NCBI GenBank assembly: GCA_002317225.1
Contig: DCIW01000129.1
Location: 1-6,470, forward strand
Length of the DNA: 6,470 bases
Direction: 5' to 3'
Origin: Prevotellaceae bacterium UBA1716
GTDB taxonomy: Bacteria; Bacteroidota; Bacteroidia; Bacteroidales; Bacteroidaceae
The notes under the pieces are model-generated. The model was not told where the DNA came from. It made no database searches and saw only the letters and a program-made list of their open reading frames with translations. Within the stretch, counting starts at the first letter, position 1. The number at the start of each line of letters is the position of its first letter. Below, one piece after another: positions 1 through 5,367 of the stretch. The translations under genes were made by a program, and so were the position numbers.

Positions 1-872
1 AGTGTGTACTTCTCAAGGAAACGGTGAGCACCAATGATAAGCATAGGAGCTGCAGCCTCAAAACCTACACGACCCTTGATACCGATGATAGTATCACCAA
101 CGTGACAGTCACGACCAATACCATAAGCGGCACCAATTTCTTCTACAGCCTGAATAGCCTCAATCTTGTCTTCGTACTTCTTACCATTTACAGAACAGAG
201 TTCACCCTTGTCAAATCCAAGTTTAAGAATCTCTGGACCTTCCTTAGTAGCGTGCTTGAGGTAAGCAGACTCTGGAAGACCTTGAGTAGAGTCGAGGATT
301 TCTCCACCACAAATTGAAGTTCCCCAGATACCTACATTATATGAATACTTGAGTTTTGCGAAGTCTGCAGCAAAACCATTAGCATTGAGGTAATCGATTT
401 CTTCCTGACGACTGAGGTTGCCATCACGAGTAAGAGTGATGATTTCAACACCTGGAGCCATTACGAGGAAAGTCATATCGAAACGAATTTGGTCGTTACC
501 CGCACCTGTTGAACCGTGAGCGATAGCAGATGCACCAATTTCCTTAGCATAACGAGCGATAGCAAGTGCCTGGAAGATACGTTCTGAAGATACAGAGATA
601 GGGTAACAGTTGTTACGGAGCACATTTCCGTAAACCATATATTTGAGCGACTTAGCATAGTACTCCTGAGTAACGTCGAGAGTGACATACTTTGTAGCAC
701 CAAGCTTGTAAGCATTTTCTTCATTAGTCTTGAGCTGCTCAGGTGAGAAACCACCAGTGTTTGCGCAAGCAGCATAAACCTCGTATCCCTTTTCCTTAGC
801 GAGATACATTACTGTGTAAGATGTGTCGAGACCTCCTGAGAAGGCAACAACGACTTTTTTCTTCTGTTCCAT
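1..872 (-). CDS. argG: Argininosuccinate synthase, N-terminal 290 residues (3' end outside window)
   Basis: ArgG joins citrulline and aspartate, using ATP, to make argininosuccinate, the penultimate step of arginine biosynthesis in the cytoplasm. The frame opens at ATG 872-870 and runs without a stop to the window edge (290 full codons; the family is usually about 400 residues, so roughly a quarter is missing). The N-type ATP pyrophosphatase P-loop AFSGGLDTS is at residues 10-18. The family motif AHGSTGAGNDQIRFD is at 118-132, and SICGGEILD, GIGRD and GRVGFEAAAP follow at about 186-277. The start is supported by the usual short lead before the P-loop. It lies 66 bp downstream of the GNAT gene on the same strand and probably belongs to an argR-GNAT-argG transcript. 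I saw no strong promoter of its own. Codon use is strongly biased (AAG, GGT, GCT), as expected for a well-expressed enzyme. Identity is essentially certain. Confidence 0.97.
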   Translation of the reverse strand, partial: MEQKKKVVVAFSGGLDTSYTVMYLAKEKGYEVYAACANTGGFSPEQLKTNEENAYKLGATKYVTLDVTQEYYAKSLKYMVYGNVLRNNCYPISVSSERIFQALAIARYAKEIGASAIAHGSTGAGNDQIRFDMTFLVMAPGVEIITLTRDGNLSRQEEIDYLNANGFAADFAKLKYSYNVGIWGTSICGGEILDSTQGLPESAYLKHATKEGPEILKLGFDKGELCSVNGKKYEDKIEAIQAVEEIGAAYGIGRDCHVGDTIIGIKGRVGFEAAAPMLIIGAHRFLEKYT

Positions 873-938
873 TGAATATATGAGTTTTTAAGTTTTTGCG
901 TTAATACGTTTTTATGTTTTAGTTGGAAAACTATAGGA

Positions 939-1580
939 CTAATTGTTGTTATAGTCAAGGTGGCGCTTCATCATTTCTCGAAGTATCTCAACATATACCT
1001 CGAATGGGTCGCCTTGATGCTTCTCAGGATCGTAAAGCATACCTGTGCATATACAGAACTTACGCTCTTTCATCTGAAGGATAGGGTAGTTGACACAACC
1101 TTGGCAACCTCTCCAGAATGCTTCATCGTCAGTAAGTTGGTTGAAACTTACAGGCACATAACCAAGTGCTGTATTCATCTTCATCACAGCATCTCCACTT
1201 GTGAGAGAGAAAATCTTGGCATGAGGCCAACGGACACGAGCAAGAGTGAAAGTATGGTCCTTAATACGTTTTGCAATACCATGACCAAGGTAATCTGGAT
1301 GAACGATAAGACCTGAAGTCGTGACATAGGACTTATTGCCCCATGTCTCGATATAGCTGAAACCTACAAACTTATCACCAAGTTCAGTCTGCTGACTTGG
1401 GTCGAGTGCAAGAACAGCCTTGCCCTCCTTCATTTTTGTAGCAACGTATTCGTGAGTACGCTCGGCAATACCTGTTCCGCGCTTTTTTGCCGCTTCGCGT
1501 ATAGTGTCGAGAATAAGGTCAACGTACTTCTCATACGATGCATCAGCAACGATGACCTTTATTCCATCTTCGTAAATCAT
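939..1580 (-). CDS. GNAT-family N-acyltransferase, candidate N-acylglutamate (succinylglutamate) synthase
   Basis: A 213-residue Gcn5-related acyltransferase. Acyl-CoA-binding motif A is visible at about residues 90-106 (LIVHPDYLGHGIAKRI). The usual Q/R-x-x-G-x-G/A loop reads L98-G-H-G101-I-A103, so the first position is Leu. Strand beta4 with the preceding turn is at about 70-92, and a motif-B-like segment with N136-x-x-L-G-Y is at 136-141. The C-terminal part contains C159-x-x-C162 and C176-x-C178, not part of the basic GNAT fold. It sits between argR and argG on the same strand (gaps 93 and 66 bp). Known biology: Bacteroides uses N-succinylornithine in arginine synthesis and lacks classical ArgA, and a GNAT gene beside argG in B. 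thetaiotaomicron has, from memory, been linked by mutant fitness to the first, N-acylglutamate-forming step. I infer the same role here: glutamate plus succinyl-CoA or acetyl-CoA to N-acylglutamate. The family call is firm; the substrate is inference. The start ATG 1580-1578 has no Shine-Dalgarno, as usual in this phylum. Confidence 0.85.
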   Translation of the reverse strand: MIYEDGIKVIVADASYEKYVDLILDTIREAAKKRGTGIAERTHEYVATKMKEGKAVLALDPSQQTELGDKFVGFSYIETWGNKSYVTTSGLIVHPDYLGHGIAKRIKDHTFTLARVRWPHAKIFSLTSGDAVMKMNTALGYVPVSFNQLTDDEAFWRGCQGCVNYPILQMKERKFCICTGMLYDPEKHQGDPFEVYVEILREMMKRHLDYNNN

Positions 1581-1586
1581 CTTATT

Positions 1587-1628
1587 AATTACTATTTACT
1601 AATTACTAAATACAAATTACTATTTATG
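1587..1628. repeat. Degenerate 7-bp tandem array (unit AATTACT)
   Basis: Between argR and the GNAT gene the sequence divides into six heptamers: AATTACT (1587-1593), ATTTACT, AATTACT (1601-1607), AAATACA, AATTACT (1615-1621), ATTTATG. A 12-bp identity (AATTACTATTTA) recurs 28 bp, or four units, apart at 1587-1598 and 1615-1626. The array ends 6 bp before the GNAT start codon, so it forms the GNAT leader if the operon is co-transcribed. Its unit differs by one base from that of the array after proC at 3603-3637. No protein-coding sense was found in it. Confidence 0.75.
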
Positions 1629-1673
1629 GATTTCTTTTAGATAATTAGTAGTTTCTTTAGTTGTCTTTATACC

Positions 1674-2213
1674 TTAATATTCGTTTTCGTCTTGGAGGCT
1701 TAATTGAGAACCCGGATAGACTGGGGCAATAGAACGAAGGTCGTTCTCGAGTATATCCTTGTCAAATCCCTCTTCGAGTGCGAGGAAGATAGTATCGTCT
1801 CCCGCAATGGTTCCGATGACTTCGGGGAAGTTGGCGTTGTCAATATCACTAGCAAGTCCGCTTGCATATCCTGGGCGACACTTGATTACAGCGAGTTGTC
1901 CCGAAATGCGAACCGACATGAATCCGTTCATGATTGCCTGTCCTGTTGCACGATGCTGTCTTACTCTTACATACTTAGGACTGTCTGGAAGCATGTATAT
2001 GTTCTTTCCGCTTGGAGCGAAACCTTTTACTACCTTGAGCAACTTGAGGTCGCGTGAGAGCGAGGACTGTGTTAAGTTGTGCCCCGTAACTGCGAGGGCT
2101 TGTGCCAATTCCTCCTGATTTCCTATTTCCTGCATCTGGATGATTTGCCTAATCAAATCCAGTCTTGACTGCCTTCCTTTAGGTCGGCTTTCTATCGGTT
2201 GTTTTGTAGTCAT
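1674..2213 (-). CDS. argR: Arginine repressor ArgR
   Basis: A hexameric transcription regulator that senses arginine and binds ARG boxes. From ATG 2213-2211 it is 179 residues. An N-terminal winged helix-turn-helix (about 13-75) carries the recognition helix TQSSLSRDLKLLKVVK at 48-63, with the Ser-Arg pair typical of ArgR. The C-terminal oligomerisation and arginine-binding domain (about 98-170) has RPGYASGLASDID at 113-125 and GTIAGDDTIF at 134-143, where the paired Asp residues contact arginine. An in-frame ATG at 2249 would add 12 residues (MRNFAANKNNYA), but that stretch covers the promoter -7 box TAACTTTG (2244-2237), so I chose 2213. The upstream region holds ARG-box-like palindromes, so self-regulation is likely. 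It heads the putative argR-GNAT-argG operon. Family identity is very sure; the operon layout is inferred from order and strand. Confidence 0.95.
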   Translation of the reverse strand: MTTKQPIESRPKGRQSRLDLIRQIIQMQEIGNQEELAQALAVTGHNLTQSSLSRDLKLLKVVKGFAPSGKNIYMLPDSPKYVRVRQHRATGQAIMNGFMSVRISGQLAVIKCRPGYASGLASDIDNANFPEVIGTIAGDDTIFLALEEGFDKDILENDLRSIAPVYPGSQLSLQDENEY

Positions 2214-2332
2214 TGCATAATTATTCTTGTTGGCTGCAAAGTTACGCATTATTATTCAAATAACAATGCATATTATGCAGTAATTGTTGCATAATATGCA
2301 TATTTGGGAAATATTTGATTAATAATTATGCA
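2214..2332. promoter_or_regulatory. Array of ARG-box-like palindromes (argR operator)
   Basis: The two strongest sites are ATGCATATTATGCA (2266-2279) and its exact reverse complement TGCATAATATGCAT (2288-2301). The centres of their shared 13-bp cores are 21 bp apart, the spacing known for paired 18-bp ARG boxes in E. coli. Weaker sites matching TG(A/C)ATwwwwAT(T/G)CA are TGCATAATTATTCT (2214-2227, just before the argR ATG), CGCATTATTATTCA (2245-2258, inside the promoter spacer) and TTAATAATTATGCA (2319-2332). Centre distances are about 31, 21.5, 21 and 31.5 bp, close to two or three helical turns. Sites overlapping the -33 box and spacer suggest repression of argR by its own product. The pair is convincing; the outer sites are weaker in an AT-rich background. 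Confidence 0.75.
2237..2266 (-). promoter_or_regulatory. Bacteroidetes-type promoter of argR
   Basis: On the minus strand a -7 element TAACTTTG (2244-2237) matches the Bacteroidetes sigma consensus TAnnTTTG. A TTG -33 element (2266-2264) lies upstream with exactly 19 bp between them. Transcription would begin a few bases past 2237, giving a leader of about 15-20 nt before the ATG at 2213. This is also the reason for rejecting the longer ArgR start. ARG-box-like palindromes overlap the -33 element, the spacer and the leader. Confidence 0.7.
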
Positions 2333-2364
2333 AAACGTAATGTATGCGTCTCAAATTTATGCAA

Positions 2365-3198
2365 TCAAAGCTGCGTCTCGCCCTCGATGAAGTTGTCCAT
2401 GAAAAGGTTCTCTCCATCCCACACCGCATAAGTGAAGAGCGACATCCATTCGCCCATCAGTAGAATGCGTGAAGAGCGTGATAGCATCAAGTCGAGTTCG
2501 ATGTGTCTATGACCGAAGATGAAATAGTTGATTGTTGGGTGCGACTTGAGATAATCCTTAGCATATAGCACAAGTCCTTCCTTGTCTTCACCCTGATATG
2601 GGAGTTCGCCGTTAGTGGCTGCACTTTCATATCCCACAAGACTTTTTGCATTTTCAAACTCACCATGTTCCTCTTTCACCGAATGTCTCAAGCGACTTCG
2701 CTTTGCCCATTCAAGACCGAAGTTCATGAACCAATGAGGGTGAATCATCTTTGCAAGCCTTTGCAGCAGCTTGCTATGGAAGCATGCGAACATCAACTTT
2801 ACGTTCCATTTCCTGTCTTGGTAATCGAGGCCGTCACCATGAGCGAGATAGAACTCCTTACCATAAAGTTCGCAAGCGATAGGCCCACGATGCAGAATCA
2901 CTCCGCATTCCTTCTCCAGATAATCATCCATCCACATGTCGTGATTGCCAGTGAAGAAATGTACTTCAACTCCGTTGTCAGTCAGTTCGCTTATCTTTCC
3001 GAGAAAACGAGTGAAGCCGCGAGGCACCACATCCTTATACTCAAACCAGAAATCGAACATGTCGCCCAACATATACACAGCCTCAGCCTTGTCCTTTATC
3101 TGGTCAAGGAAGTTGACGAGTCGTCGTTCTTGAGTACGCTTGTGCTCAATGGCACGACTGCCGAGATGTGCATCGGAAATGAAATAGATCTGTTTCAT
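2365..3198 (-). CDS. lpxH: UDP-2,3-diacylglucosamine pyrophosphatase LpxH
   Basis: LpxH hydrolyses UDP-2,3-diacylglucosamine to lipid X and UMP in lipid A synthesis, acting at the inner face of the inner membrane. The 277-residue protein is a calcineurin-like metallophosphoesterase with the full metal-ligand set: D9 and H11 (SDAHLGS), D46 (GDMFDFW), N85-H86 (GNHD), H120 (AHGDG), and H230 and H232 (FGHRH). It is longer than E. coli LpxH (about 240), mainly through residues about 175-210 before the last histidine motif. A hydrophobic and basic helical part (about 131-170) fits the cap that holds acyl chains. The start ATG 3198-3196 lies 7 bp after the stop of the Fe-S assembly gene, so the two are probably co-transcribed. 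argR follows downstream on the same strand but has its own promoter. A YbbF-type relative (LpxH2) acting on other substrates is the main alternative. Confidence 0.93.
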   Translation of the reverse strand: MKQIYFISDAHLGSRAIEHKRTQERRLVNFLDQIKDKAEAVYMLGDMFDFWFEYKDVVPRGFTRFLGKISELTDNGVEVHFFTGNHDMWMDDYLEKECGVILHRGPIACELYGKEFYLAHGDGLDYQDRKWNVKLMFACFHSKLLQRLAKMIHPHWFMNFGLEWAKRSRLRHSVKEEHGEFENAKSLVGYESAATNGELPYQGEDKEGLVLYAKDYLKSHPTINYFIFGHRHIELDLMLSRSSRILLMGEWMSLFTYAVWDGENLFMDNFIEGETQL

Positions 3199-3205
3199 AA
3201 GGCTT

Positions 3206-3547
3206 CTACATAAACCCTAAATCCAACTTTGCTTCTTCGCTCATCATGTCCTTGTTCCATTCTGGTTCGAACACGACAGCAACATCGACAGAGTGAACTC
3301 CGTGAATGCTTGTAAGCTTCTGGTTGATATCTTCGAGGATGAAGTCAGCCGCAGGGCAGTTTGGTGCAGTGAATGTCATGTCGATATTCACATCAAAGAT
3401 ATCCTCGCCATCAGGATGCGACGAATCGACAACATCAATCTTGTAGATCATGCCGAGGTCCATCACATTGACAGGAATCTCAGGGTCGAAGACTGTCTTC
3501 AACATCTCCACCACCTTATCCTCTATCTGTTCTTTTGTTATTTCCAC
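3206..3547 (-). CDS. MIP18/DUF59-family Fe-S cluster assembly factor, GTG start
   Basis: A 113-residue protein of the MIP18 (DUF59, SufT/PaaD-like) family, whose members help mature or deliver iron-sulfur clusters in the cytoplasm. Motifs visible are DPEIPVNVMDLGMIYKI at 21-37, TAPNCPAADFI at 60-70 with the conserved cysteine C64, and the C-terminal block PEWNKDMMSEEAKLDLGFM at 95-113. This end is typical of the stand-alone bacterial form. The start is GTG at 3547-3545: an in-frame stop lies two codons upstream (3556-3554), and the first internal Met (residue 15) would remove the beginning of the domain. It precedes lpxH by 7 bp. I found no strong promoter in the 88 bp up to proC, so read-through from proC is possible. 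It lacks an attached ATPase domain, so it is not an Mrp/ApbC fusion. The exact client proteins are unknown. Confidence 0.9.
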   Translation of the reverse strand: MEITKEQIEDKVVEMLKTVFDPEIPVNVMDLGMIYKIDVVDSSHPDGEDIFDVNIDMTFTAPNCPAADFILEDINQKLTSIHGVHSVDVAVVFEPEWNKDMMSEEAKLDLGFM

Positions 3548-3572
3548 GTCTAATTAATATCCTAATTCTTTC

Positions 3573-3599
3573 TCGCGTTGCTTCGAAAGCGCTACGCGA
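3573..3599. repeat. Inverted repeat (hairpin) between proC and the Fe-S factor gene
   Basis: TCGCGT (3573-3578) pairs with ACGCGA (3594-3599), and inside it GCTT (3580-3583) pairs with AAGC (3587-3590) around a CGA loop. One base is unpaired on the left and three on the right. The element is GC-rich against an AT-rich spacer. It lies 37 bp past the proC stop in the proC reading direction but has no T-run after it, so it is not a classical terminator. It may act as an RNA stem, a processing or pausing site, or part of a dispersed repeat. Confidence 0.55.
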
Positions 3600-3602
3600 T
3601 AA

Positions 3603-3637
3603 CCTAACTCCTAATTCCTAATTCCTAATTCCTAACT
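3603..3637. repeat. 7-bp tandem repeat (unit CCTAATT), five copies
   Basis: Five contiguous heptamers: CCTAACT, three exact CCTAATT copies (3610-3630), then CCTAACT. The last copy overlaps the proC stop codon (3638-3636 on the minus strand). A further single CCTAATT stands at 3561-3567, beyond the hairpin. Read in another phase the unit is AATTCCT, one base different from the AATTACT unit at 1587-1628. Function unknown. Arrays of 7-bp units are known as STRR elements in cyanobacteria; this is an analogy only. Confidence 0.85.
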
Positions 3638-4418
3638 ACTTAAGTCCAGCCATCAAGCCCTTAATAACTGCAGCGTTGAAGCCAGAGTATTCGAGTTCGT
3701 TGAGTCCCTTGATAGTTACACCACCAGGAGTTGTAACCTTATCGATAGCCTCTTCTGGATGCATGCCTGTCTCCTTGAGAAGGGTGACAGCACCGAGCAT
3801 GGTCTGGAGGGCAATCTGCTTTGCTTGCTGGGCATAGAATCCCATCTCGACACCACCCGACATCTGAGCTCTGATATATCGCATCACATAAGCGATACCG
3901 CTACTTGCCATCATCATGCCCGGACCAACGAGGTTTTCAGGAACAACGAGAGTGTCGCCCACGATGTCATAGAGTTCCTTCACACGATCGAGATTCTGCT
4001 GGCTTGTGTTCTTGCCCTTGGCCATGAAACTCATTGATGCGGCATATTCTGCAGCGATGTTTGGAATGACATATACATATTGTCCGTATTCATTGCCAAA
4101 TTCTTCTGCCAACTTATCTGTTGTGAAGTTTGCTGCATCGCTCACTAGAACCTGCTTTGTGAGGTTGAGGGCAGGCTTTATTTCTTTAAGAATTATAGGT
4201 ACGAGCCAAGGTTTTACAACTATTACTACGATGTCGGCGTCTCTAACAGCCTGATGGTTATCAGTTGTGGTTGTGATTGTAGGATACTTTTCCTTGAAGC
4301 TTGCAAGGAGAGCCTCGTTCTTGTCGGCAATAGTGAGTTCTCTCACCTTACCGCTCTTTGCCCATCCGTGGATGAGGGCTCCACCCATGTTACCTGCTCC
4401 AATGACTGTAACTTTCAT
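3636..4418 (-). CDS. proC: Pyrroline-5-carboxylate reductase
   Basis: ProC reduces delta1-pyrroline-5-carboxylate to proline with NAD(P)H, the last step of proline synthesis, in the cytoplasm. The protein has 260 residues, near the usual 260-275. The Rossmann nucleotide-binding motif GAGNMGGAL is at 7-15, VVKPW at 67-71, and IPNIAAEYAASMSF at 118-131, where many family members have PNTPA. The all-alpha dimerisation domain holds SSGIAYVMRYI at 172-182 and the signature TTPGGVTIKGLNELE at 229-243. The start ATG 4418-4416 is directly before the Rossmann strand. A near-consensus promoter lies upstream, and transcription would yield a leader of about 45-50 nt. The stop overlaps a heptamer repeat array. 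Proline and arginine genes share glutamate as a precursor, and in related genomes proC is, as I recall, sometimes found in the arg cluster. Here lpxH and the Fe-S factor gene separate them. Confidence 0.95.
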   Translation of the reverse strand: MKVTVIGAGNMGGALIHGWAKSGKVRELTIADKNEALLASFKEKYPTITTTTDNHQAVRDADIVVIVVKPWLVPIILKEIKPALNLTKQVLVSDAANFTTDKLAEEFGNEYGQYVYVIPNIAAEYAASMSFMAKGKNTSQQNLDRVKELYDIVGDTLVVPENLVGPGMMMASSGIAYVMRYIRAQMSGGVEMGFYAQQAKQIALQTMLGAVTLLKETGMHPEEAIDKVTTPGGVTIKGLNELEYSGFNAAVIKGLMAGLK

Positions 4419-4461
4419 AATTATTGTCTCTTTTTATGTCTTAATAACTGAAAAAATGTCG

Positions 4462-4469
4462 TAACTTTG
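4462..4469 (+). promoter_or_regulatory. Possible -7 box facing porT
   Basis: TAACTTTG on the plus strand, two bases from the oppositely facing proC -7 box. It is the only TAnnTTTG match I found upstream of porT, 65 bp before its ATG. No TTG or TTTG lies about 19 bp upstream (only TTA at 4441-4443), so as a porT promoter it is weaker than the proC one and might be a by-product of the palindrome. Confidence 0.4.
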
Positions 4470-4471
4470 TG

Positions 4472-4502
4472 CAAAGTTAGTGCAAAAGTTGTGTAAGACA
4501 AA
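4472..4502 (-). promoter_or_regulatory. Bacteroidetes-type promoter of proC
   Basis: On the minus strand TTTG (4502-4499) is followed after exactly 19 bp by TAACTTTG (4479-4472), matching the Bacteroidetes -33/-7 consensus TTTG-N19-TAnnTTTG. Transcription would start shortly after 4472 toward proC. The -7 box forms half of an almost perfect palindrome with the same octamer facing porT. Confidence 0.75.
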
Positions 4503-4534
4503 ATAAATCGGCACTTTTCTCGTTAATAATATAG

Positions 4535-5290
4535 ATGAAACATACATATTTAAATATATTAGTCGTTTTTGCAACTCTCGCTGCAATGCTTTTCTTGTCT
4601 CCCCTCTCCATTGAGGCGCAGACCCGAAAGGTGATGAATCGCCCCTATATCGACCAGAGGCAATTCCATTATGGCTTCCTTGCCGGAATGCAGTTGCAGG
4701 ATCTCGAACTCACCCAAAACGGATATACCGATGACGAAGGCAACCAGTGGTTTGCCGACAATCCAAACTACGAGCCGGGCTTCTGTGTGGGTATTCTTGG
4801 CGAACTCCGACTCACCGAGCATCTTGCTGTCCGTTGTATTCCGACCATGCATTTTGGAACCAAGAACTTCCAGTTCCGTAATATGAAGCCTACGGAAAAT
4901 GAGGAAGGGCATCTCATCAACGAAAAGGACTATCAGAGTATGAAGTCAACTTACTTCACTATTCCGATAGATATCAAGTTCTCGGCACAGCGTTTCAATA
5001 ACTATCGTCCTTACATGATGGTAGGAGTTGCTCCAGCACTCGACCTTACGGTGAAGCATAGCCAGAATCTTTTGCTCAATCGTTTTGACTGCTATCTTGA
5101 GGCTGGTTTCGGTTGCGATTTCTATGCTCCTTGGTTCAAGTTTATTCCAGAAGTCAAGTTCTGCTACGGACTTTGCAATATAATCAATAAGAATCGTACC
5201 GACCTTACGGATTCAAATAAATTGATATTTACCGAATCGGTAGATAAAGGACGTAGCAAGATGATTGTCTTCACTTTCTATTTTGAGTAA
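4535..5290 (+). CDS. porT: PorT-family outer-membrane beta-barrel protein (type IX secretion)
   Basis: A 251-residue protein resembling PorT/SprT, a barrel component needed for the type IX secretion system that exports proteins with C-terminal sorting domains across the outer membrane of Bacteroidota. A signal peptide is clear: K2, a hydrophobic core at about 6-24, and a likely cleavage site after IEA (residue 28). The mature part has alternating strands ending in aromatic residues, for example FHYGFLAGMQLQDLEL (about 44-59), YFTIPIDIKF, YRPYMMVGVAPALDLTV, and FDCYLEAGFGCDFYAPWFKF. It ends in a terminal aromatic strand, MIVFTFYFE. Its length is close to P. gingivalis PorT (about 245). It is divergent from proC and followed after 77 bp by a glycosyltransferase gene. 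A generic PorT-like barrel (DUF3575/OMP_b-brl) with another role is the alternative. No other T9SS genes are in view. Confidence 0.85.
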   Translation: MKHTYLNILVVFATLAAMLFLSPLSIEAQTRKVMNRPYIDQRQFHYGFLAGMQLQDLELTQNGYTDDEGNQWFADNPNYEPGFCVGILGELRLTEHLAVRCIPTMHFGTKNFQFRNMKPTENEEGHLINEKDYQSMKSTYFTIPIDIKFSAQRFNNYRPYMMVGVAPALDLTVKHSQNLLLNRFDCYLEAGFGCDFYAPWFKFIPEVKFCYGLCNIINKNRTDLTDSNKLIFTESVDKGRSKMIVFTFYFE

Positions 5291-5293
5291 AAG

Positions 5294-5329
5294 AAGCCCC
5301 CTCCATCTCCCCCATAAGGGGAGGGCTTG
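5294..5329. repeat. GC-rich palindromic repeat, copy A
   Basis: A 36-bp element starting 3 bases after the porT stop. It can fold alone: CTCCCC (5307-5312) pairs with GGGGAG (5318-5323), and AAGCC (5294-5298) pairs with GGCTT (5324-5328). It matches copy B (5403-5438) in inverted orientation at 33 of 36 positions; the differences are a dinucleotide and one base near the end. Similar C-rich/G-rich elements occur, as I recall, many times in Prevotella genomes. It has no trailing T-run but could still slow or end porT transcription. Confidence 0.85.
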
Positions 5330-5367
5330 TATATACCATTTACAAATCAAAGCCAATACAACAAGAT

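Noticed and set aside
24..775. Open frames at 24-317 (+) and 473-775 (-) over argG
   Set aside because: They lie in other frames of a continuous ArgG coding sequence with full motifs; low-complexity Ser/Thr/Leu-rich translations typical of shadows.
873..886. ARG box upstream of argG
   Set aside because: TGAAT at 873-877 is only a half-site with no matching right half.
926..958. Promoter for argG in the gap after the GNAT gene
   Set aside because: TAGTTTTC (933-926, minus) only partly fits TAnnTTTG, and the nearest TTG is 22 bp upstream instead of about 19.
1605..1640. Promoter for the GNAT gene within the AT-rich array
   Set aside because: TAATTTG on the minus strand lacks one base of TAnnTTTG and has no matching -33 box; co-transcription with argR is simpler.
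1704..2118. Plus-strand open frames opposite argR
   Set aside because: ArgR is unambiguous on the minus strand; these frames show no domain or regulatory start signals.
2665..3213. Plus-strand open frame of 182 codons opposite lpxH
   Set aside because: It is antisense to a gene with complete LpxH metal motifs, has no recognisable domain and no promoter; an antisense shadow.
3603..3637. Heptamer array considered as a CRISPR array
   Set aside because: Units are 7 bp, contiguous, without spacers; no cas genes in the window.
5294..5330. Copy A hairpin as an intrinsic terminator of porT
   Set aside because: No run of T follows the stem, and the inverted partner copy sits in coding sequence; a termination role is possible but unsupported.
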